Below, piece by piece: positions 56,301 through 64,000 of a stretch of DNA of 64,000 bases (position 1 is the stretch's first letter; every line of letters starts with the position of its first letter). This DNA comes from Glandiceps talaboti. Taxonomy: Eukaryota > Hemichordata > Enteropneusta > Spengelidae. The position numbers and the translations under genes are program-made. The stretch covers positions 16,722,865 to 16,786,864 of the forward strand of contig NC_135561.1 in assembly GCF_964340395.1 (NCBI RefSeq). The letters are read 5' to 3'. Below the pieces are notes generated by a model. That model had not been told where the DNA came from and searched no databases. It saw only the letters and a program-made list of their open reading frames with translations.

Positions 56301-58904
56301 TAGTGCAATTGCAATGCAGAGGTAATGAAAAAATACTATGTAAAATTGGGACTTCCTGTAAATAAAATTGACTGCACGGAAATTTGGTATATTTTGATAT
56401 ATAATTAAGTGTTTGTGAGACATGTAATATATTTTAACCAAGACAATTCAAACAGTTTTGAACACAAAATAGGGTATAAAGGTCATTGTTGATAATCTAT
56501 AGAAATGTAGGAAATTCAAACTACCGTATCATACACAGCATTGTCACGTGGGTCATGGTTTCATCTCATTTGGCAAAATATGTGGCTTTTTTGGAATTCC
56601 AAGTTGCAACTTTATGAACAAATTAACAAACAAATCAAATGATAACATTGTAATTGGTATTTATAAGAGAAGTGTATGACAAAACGATGTATACCATTTT
56701 TGAACTAAATAATCCTACTAATTTAAAACTAAACTAATGACGTCACGTCAACCTAAACATCATATCTTGCTTTGCAATAACTGTAATTGCGTGTGCTGAC
56801 CTTGGACGTATAGGTAACATGTTCTAGCCAGATTACTGGACTGAATGTGACTACATGTATGGGGGAGGGGGAGGAAAAGGAACGTAGCTCCACTGCAGGT
56901 TCACTGATATTCTAGTCAAAGGTCAGCGGTTCCAACTTATTTTTGACATAGACCACAGGGGCTTGAAATTAGCCATATTTGCTTGCAAATAGTTGTTTTT
57001 GTTTATGTTCTTTCTTTCTTTACAAAAAAATGTTTTTTGTTTGTTTACTTTTGTTTGCTCTTTACAAATATCTTTTCCAAAAAAAGTGCCACGTAATAAA
57101 GTGATAACTTGAAAATCTGGTATGATTTCGTTCTTTTGTTGGTTTTAATTAACCACCTTTACTATGAATGACTACCTTATTGATTATTTATGAGTTAGTT
57201 CTACTGAGCGCCCTCTACCATTGACCATTACTCGTCCCCACTCACCATGAAAGAGACAAGGGAAGAAGCTCACGCTGATCTACTTTTGATGTGTCATATC
57301 GATACAGCGAAATAAAAATATCAACAAATATAATCTCAATCCGACATTCATTGTCTTTCTAATCCATGAGTTTTTTGTTTAACCAAGTTTGCTTTGAAAA
57401 CAGTCATTTTCAAAATGAGGAAATATTCGAGAGGAGTTCGATCGGGTGATGTGTCCCAACGATTGCCTGTGGGTTTACATTTATACATTATTGTAATGAG
57501 CAGTTAACACCTAGCTAATCCGATGACGGACTTCTTCTTAATGACGAAGGAGGTGTCCAAAACCACAGAGATAAACAGGAAATATACATGTTGTCAAACA
57601 TGATGTACAACATGTGGACTGTCAACGCCGTTTTCAGATCGTAATGTCCCTGAAGTGAGTGTAGACCATATCAGTGTCACCAAGATTTACTTCATGTACA
57701 ACCATACAAAATAATAATTTGTGAAAACAACATCTTTGATTGTCGAGCTTGACCAAAATGTGGCTATGGAGAGTGGAAGAATTATACAATCTAAACTGTA
57801 CACTATAATTACCTACCATTGATTACTTTTATATTGTATAGTTCTATGATCTAGGAACTCTTGATAGAAATAACGGTGTAATTGAAATTATCATTGTGGT
57901 TACAGTGGTGGGATAGATCGAGTCCTCACCATCGAGTGTCAGACTCTGGAACCTTTTCACTTCTGGACCCCTTTCCCTTCATCACGTTTTAAAAGATATT
58001 TCAGCATAGTGGAGGCCATGTCTTAGAGAAAGGACATCGAGAGAAACAAGGGTCAAGGGTCACATTTACGAGGCACACTGCACTCAAACTCACTGTAGCT
58101 ACTAAACCTACATACGTACATTCTTCCTTACAAATTTGACCAGTCACTATGAATTTCCAATAACCGACAATAATGGCAAAAGTCTTCCTGCTATTGTACA
58201 TGTAGTTGCGTTTCCACGGTTCGACACTCATTCTCGATGGTTTGCTTTGTGTCACTCATATGAATCAATAATTCTTTCCTTGGAGAAGTTGATCCGCCAC
58301 TGCAATTAATTATTGACTAGATGTAAACTGAATGCCTTTGGTACGGTTTCTATATTCGATATTATTATCAGTGCATATACCAAATTGTATAACATTTTCT
58401 TCCGGGTTTTGAGCTAATGCTAACATGCCTCAAGGCTATAAGCGACAACTGTAACAACTGTCTAATTCTCATATATTTGTCTCTTGTGTCGCTGCCTACG
58501 GTATACAGTGATACCTAAACTTTCAAAGATTGTTTCTCAGAGGTTACACTACTTGTATGCTAATTCTGACCTAAATCAAAATAGAACAGGACCACAACGT
58601 CAAAACGAATAAAACTAGATATCTAACTCTTAACAGCCATATAATTCATGTTGAGTTACTAACACAGGGAAACCAGGAATCGTGTTAAAACAAACAAACA
58701 AACAAACAAACAAACAAACAAACAAAAGCACATGAATGCATGGACACGTCTATTTTCATTTGGTCGCTATATTAGGGTCATTAGTATTTAAGGTCATGTA
58801 GGTCTGAAGTCCTACCTAATCGTTTTCCACAGATTCATACCATCTAGTGCCACGCCCTCAACGGTACCGGCAGCAAACTGTATCAAGGTTGGCAACCAAT
58901 CATT

Positions 58905-58907
58905 CAT

Positions 58908-58947
<40 letters not shown>

Positions 58948-59056
58948 ATCGATCGATCGATCGATCCATCGATCCATCCATCCATCCATCCATCCATCCA
59001 TACATACATACACACATCCATCCATACATACATACATACATACATACATACATACA
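58905..59056. repeat. Compound (ATCA)n-(ATCG)n-(CATC)n-(CATA)n array
   Basis: Four tetranucleotide types follow one another by single-base change, a clear example of stepwise evolution within one array. The plus frame over it (INQS, DRSI, HPSI) is an artefact. Confidence 0.95.
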
Positions 59057-59451
59057 TGCATTTTACATTTTAACTTTGCCTCTACATCAGACCTCGCCAC
59101 TTGACAGCCGGCTATAGCCTAGGCAATATCCAAAATATTGCCAAACTTTCCCTAGGGTTACACATATGTAGTAAAAAACACACTAAACATGTATCACCTT
59201 AAATGTTTTTCGAAATATATTATTATCTATCGATAATAATATATCGTAGATTATAGGGTAGATTTGTAATGCTCAGTATTTAAATTTTAAAAGGTGTCTT
59301 TTGAAAGGGTGGCGATGGAATGTTGGACTGTCCAAGGAGAAGCAGGGTTTTCTGGATAGGGTATACTATTAAAGAAGTGCTGAAAATTGTTGGATCGCAG
59401 ATTACTGCTGCATTGTTATAAAACTGAACCGTTCGTAGAACATCATATATT

Positions 59452-60782
59452 CTAGTTTAGCTTTTCCTTTTGCCTTTTGCAAACCCTCGTACAGATAAAC
59501 GAACAAGTCATACTGATAATGTATGCAGCTACTACGATAACACAGATAATAAAAACATAAACGTCAATCAAATGATACTGGAAGAAGTTTAAATTAACAG
59601 CCTGAGACTGGAGATGTTTACCCCCATGCTTGATAGCGTATTCAATCCAATAAACCATAGTATCTTTAGGAGACATATGTTGATCTCTGTGAATAGCAGA
59701 TAGACGAACAGCATTCTCTTTGAATCTGAAATGAAAAACAATTTTACAAGAATTGGGTACACTTTTGAAATATGTTTATATCATAAAATGTTGGCCAAAG
59801 TGATTATTGTTTTAAATCTCATTTCTGTTACCCCAAACCTTCTTTATTTTGTATCAGGTCTTATATGTGTACTAAGTCATGAATAATCTTTAAAGAAATG
59901 AATTCATCCTTCCTTGTTGTGGTAATTAATTTGGCTGACTGGTTAACGGTCATAACTTTACCCATAAGGGGCAAAGTGCACTATTCTTTACCTTTTTCAA
60001 TCAATGTTATTGTCTACTATAGTAAATACATATACCTTGGTTCATTCATTACTTTGGTAACTGCATTGTAAAGGTCTTCTGATGTCATCGTTTTTATATC
60101 AAGTGCTAATCCCATTCCTTTATCGGTGATTACTTTGACATTGTCATACTGGTCTGCAAATAGTGGGATTCCAACAATGGGTACTGCATAGTTAATTGCT
60201 TCGTAGAGGCCATTCAGACCACCATGGTACACAAAGGCTTTAGTTTTGGGATGTCCTGGGAAGAAAATCCCACAAAACAAACAAATATACAAACACGAAA
60301 AGTATATTTGTATTAGTGAAGAGTTAATATTTTGTGCTTTAGTACAGTATTTTTTAATGTTCCATATAATTTCTAAAAATCATGATTTTGGAAATTCGAG
60401 AATAATATTTTTCGTGCTGCTTGGAGCAATTTAATAATATACGTTCCCAGTAGCAATGGAATTTAAGATCCATTAACACGTCCAATGGTAAACCTTACAA
60501 TTGGAGAATACAACTGCAATGCAGATAAATAAATAACTTTAAAATAATGATATTACCAAGTAAATCATTCTGTGGTATCCATTTCATTAATTTGAACTTG
60601 TCCATGTCCAAATATCCAGGAGGCTTATCACCACCATATCTAGCAACTATCTTTTGAGGAAACTTATTTAGACCCATGGCGAATTTTCTAAACTGATCTT
60701 CATCATCAATCACAACGTACGACCCAAAAGAAAGTACAACAATACCGTCTTCTCCAGACGATTGAACAAAATCTTCAAGTTC
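59452..60782 (-). CDS. UDP-glucuronosyltransferase, three 3' exons (partial)
   Basis: Exons in coding order: 60782-60557 (phase 0 to 1), 60255-60036 (1 to 2), 59725-59452 (stop TAG). The first reads [20 protein letters not shown] and ends [10 protein letters not shown]. The second carries the UGT signature [20 protein letters not shown], then [11 protein letters not shown]. The last has [32 protein letters not shown], then a membrane helix ([15 protein letters not shown]) and a tail ending KEKLN, a KxKxx ER-retrieval motif. UGTs move glucuronic acid or another sugar from UDP-sugar to small lipophilic molecules in the ER lumen; this is the donor-binding half. The substrate-binding N-terminal exons are missing: the upstream intron holds a 2.2-kb element, and nothing UGT-like follows to 64000. 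The gene either continues outside the window or is broken. Confidence 0.9.
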
Positions 60783-60880
60783 CTGTAAATATATCGAAGT
60801 AGATTCTTAGCATCATATACTTCAAATAGCCCGTACTTCTGTTACAAGGTTAATTCTCATTTATTTTATTTTAATATACT

Positions 60881-63061
60881 TACAGTACAGTTTTCGCCTA
60901 AGCTGTCGCATTTTTCGCGTTCGCTTCGCTTCGCCTTCGCAGTCGCATCGCCTCATTATCGCTTCAATCAATTCGCTTCGTAACTTGGAATCGCTTCATG
61001 ACGGCATTCGCATCGCAGTCATTTCGCTTCGCTTTCGCTTCATGTTCGCATCGCATCAAAAAACAATGAAGGTCGCTTCACGTCAAACAACAATGAAGGT
61101 GAAGCGATACTGTGAAAGGTGTGACAGTATTTGCATATCTGTTTTCACTGCTGTACGTCGTGAATTCTGTCTGTTACGCACATTGTACAAACCTAAAACT
61201 CAAAATTCTGAGATAGGTTCTATGCATGGATTTATTAGGGGTGGTGCGTTATATTGTCCCCAATTACCAAATCGTCCCCGCTAGGGTTGGTCGGCCGGTG
61301 CCGTGAACACGGCCACAACTGTCACAACAATTAAATGGAATGACCAGTCAAATCGATTTTACAAACGGGACGATCCCTTTGTACAAACCACTAACATACA
61401 CATGTTAACAAATGCAGAAAAAGCAATTGCACAGTGGTGAGCAAAAATAAAGTGGTGATAAACACAAGTCCTCTTTGCAGAAAACCCGGTACACTACGAT
61501 GTCCTACGTTCCTCATAGGTCACGAACACCGCAATATATAATGGGCTAATAATGTAGTGAAACGTCCAACAGTATGTAGCGAAACGCCAAACTACGTACC
61601 AAATTGACAATTTATCGAAACGACCGTAATGCTGTCATCTGTATAAGTTGCAATGCGACGTTAAATTGCTTGCTAATTTGACTAATTTGTAACCATTCAC
61701 TCGATCCGAGACAATAACACACGTACCCCCACCTAGTACCTGCACACGGACGACCGGTGTCGCCGACTAAAGTAGCGAGATCCGTTCACGTCTGAGCAGC
61801 AGACCTACTTTGTTTTAGAAATCACGACAAGGCGAAAATTCGAGCAAATGTTTTATATGTTACAGCAGTCGATAAAGTCATGGAGGTAAAACAGACGTGG
61901 TCGGCAGTTGAATAGATCATCGGACAAAAACAATGAAACTGCGTGTTGGAGATTACGAAATAAAAGCCCGGGAATTTCTCTGAAAACTGCACGAGAAATA
62001 TCGACAGATTAGTTTTATTTTTATTTTGTAAAATAATCAATCGTATAATATTTTATTGTCATTCTTTCAAAACTCCAAAACATCGCCAAGCTATTGTCGG
62101 AACTCTGGGCATGTACTTTGTGTAGCAACTATAAATCGCAGTTGTTGTTCATGTTCCGGAGGAGACATTCACGTAGGATGGTCTCCAAAACCACGTTCTA
62201 ACAAAACTAGGCCGATCGGAATTTAAAACTAAACTCATCGATGGATTGCTGAAAACGAGAACTCCAAACAGTCATCGTATCAATCGTAATTGCGCAATTT
62301 GCAATGATGCGAAAGTTGAAATCTCCCTGTATACTGAGCTGATCAATATTCATGATATGCCATGACATCATGCATGTCCCGCTTCGAATACGTCACTATT
62401 TTTCCCATATAAGGGTAGTACAATGCAAATTTCAGATACATAAATAGATCATGAATGACAGCGCTGACTTCAGCTGGAGATCGACGATTATGAACACGGA
62501 AGTGTTCCACGCTCCCACCACGTAATTTTACCGAATAAACGTTGATTTTTATGGTAACCACATATTGAAAAATGATATAAAATAACATCAGGCTGTTGTA
62601 CAGGTTGTTTGAGGCCCACGCGAGTGGAAAATCGCTCTCGTGGATTTTAATTTGCGCGAGCGGTAGGCGAGCGGAGCGATCGCTCGCCTCAAAAGGCATG
62701 CCCTGATTTATTAACGCAAATTTAACCAAAAGGGTTATCGTGCCGTAGACAGAAAAGTAAAGTACAACCCCGCATAATTTTAGTAGCCGTAATGATCTAT
62801 ACTTTTCGTTTCAAATCCTTTATCATGCAAATATGTGGGTATAATAGCGCATGTTCCACACAATGCGATTCAGAAACAAAGTTGACGCGATGCGAATGGG
62901 GTGCGATGCGAATGCGAACTCAACGCGAAAAGGAAGCGAAGTGAAAGCGATGTTTAATTGAAGCGAACTCCCGTAAACTTGAGATTGAGGCGAAGCGAAA
63001 GCGAAGCTGAAGCGATGCGAACGCGAATTGAGGCGAGAGCTTAGGCGAAAACTGTACTGTA
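60881..63061. mobile_element. 2.2-kb inverted-repeat element with GCGAA-rich arms
   Basis: TACAGTACAGTTTTCGCCTA at 60881 matches the complement ending at 63061, and TACT stands on both flanks (60877-60880, 63062-63065), a likely target duplication. Both arms go on into imperfect TTCGCTTCGC / GCGAAGCGAA units, about 190 bp each. The centre holds a GC-rich hairpin (GGCGAGCGGAGCGATCGCTC near 62660-62690) and no transposase. A 128-codon minus frame (62343-62729) has no support. It lies in the UGT intron, or just upstream of the gene. Confidence 0.75.
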
Positions 63062-63065
63062 TACT

Positions 63066-64000
63066 CTTTTCAAGTTTGGTATACACAATCTCTTTTATAA
63101 TGACGACAAACTATAGAATCTATGTTATGATAACATTGTGTGATATTTTCGAATGTTGAGTGAAACACATGTTTATTTAAACAAACTATTCATAATATTT
63201 GGAGACAAACGTGCTACAGTATCGTAATCTTTGGACATGCGATCAGATAATATTCATTTTTTTATTTTCATATTATCATTGTAGGATTTTTTTAATTAAC
63301 CCGTAGAAACTAAGATCTGTTAAATTATTAGAATAGGACATGCATTATAAACGGTTTGGAAGAAGTGGGAGGTAGGTCTAGACATGAATTTCCTTTTTTG
63401 AACTAGTTTTGGTGTATGTAGAACTTATGAACCTGCTAAAACTAGTCCAAGACCCGAACCTGATTTCTGAGGTAACCTTGGATTAAGAAAAAAGTTTACG
63501 AAGTACAAACTTAAATAATTCACGGCGATGTTTGATTGATTCTGGACCTGTGAACAGAATGGACTGTGTTGGTGTAAATGAGTGTTATTGGTCAAGTGTA
63601 AGGTAGACACGGACAATTGGTAACTCTTCTTCCTGTTCTAAAATTTAGGCTTAGCATTGTGTAGTCATTGTTTCAAGTACGGCAACCGAGGAGGCTCATG
63701 ATATCACATATCAGTTTTGATTTTCAAACCTAAAAAAAGGAAGAATAGGAGAAAAATTTCGAGATATGCATCTTCTAACATTGTTTATTTCTCATAATTC
63801 ATTGCCCTTCATAAAGTCTCTACTAAGACAGATATGCCGATTGTGTAATTATACTTACTCATAGAGATGTCGCGCGATATGTAGGCTTGGTGGAAAAATA
63901 CTTTTCTGGGTTCCCTGGGCATGGCAAAATATAGAAAAGAAAACCTATGTCCCTCTTATCATATGGCTATGATCAGAATGTACGGCAGGGGGATCTCATG
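63066..64000. other. Right edge of window, nothing recognised
   Basis: I looked here for N-terminal UGT exons on the minus strand and found none with splice signals and family motifs. No repeats of note. Confidence 0.45.

Larger units (their letters stand above)
56050..59451. other. Intergenic stretch, no gene seen
   Basis: Contains (TAATG)n at 56238-56300, CAAA at 58689-58727 and the compound ATCA/ATCG/CATC/CATA array at 58905-59056. The minus-strand frames at 57634-57819 and 58001-58255 have no domain likeness or splice partners. Confidence 0.55.

Noticed and set aside
62343-62729. 128-codon minus-strand frame inside the 2.2-kb element
   Set aside because: No transposase or host domain is visible, and the start lies in the GC hairpin. 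Kept as part of the element only.
63425-63616. N-terminal UGT exon on the minus strand
   Set aside because: The frame (ending GLGLVLAGS) does not show UGT motifs or matching splice signals.

Overview
The window is AT-rich eukaryotic DNA: small coding exons with GT/AG borders and long introns, full of microsatellites, fold-back elements and retroelement pieces. Gene content (a REJ/GPS receptor of the polycystin-1 family, a CARD plus death-domain adaptor, a UDP-glucuronosyltransferase, a Penelope-like element with a GIY-YIG domain) points to a marine invertebrate, probably a deuterostome such as a hemichordate or cephalochordate. That placement is inference and a lophotrochozoan is not excluded. 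Exons were called by hand from splice signals and phase continuity.

Layout. 0.3-1.85 kb (+): last three coding exons of a small basic protein with a dibasic site. 6.07-14.46 kb (+): a signal-peptide exon and, 8.1 kb on, an eight-cysteine hevein-like exon of a secreted protein. The intron between holds a 1.6-kb tandem duplication. 14.5-23.9 kb: repeats and microsatellites. 23.98-41.17 kb (-): about 17 exons of one receptor with a signal peptide, a GCY/WSC-like module, a pentraxin-like domain, a second GCY module, a REJ region, a GAIN/GPS region and then a stop. A young LTR retrotransposon with apparently identical 450-bp LTRs lies inside its third coding exon. Its first intron carries five tandem tRNA-Ser-like units. 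Another intron holds a Penelope-like GIY-YIG fragment and a hammerhead ribozyme.

41.2-48.9 kb: gene-poor, with several inverted-repeat elements and one cysteine-rich terminal exon (+) at 44.5 kb. 49.0-55.5 kb (+): a complete seven-exon gene of 378 residues with an N-terminal CARD-like fold, a Pro-rich linker, coiled coils and a C-terminal death-domain-like fold. 55.5-59.4 kb: intergenic repeats. 59.45-60.78 kb (-): three 3' exons of a UGT. Its upstream intron holds a 2.2-kb inverted-repeat element, and the N-terminal exons are not in the window.

The strongest points for follow-up are the LTR insertion between two in-phase splice acceptors, the CARD/coiled-coil/death-domain adaptor, the tandem tRNA-like array and the hammerhead ribozyme. 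The genes do not form a pathway with one another. The secreted, receptor, CARD/death-domain and UGT genes simply lie side by side in repeat-rich DNA.
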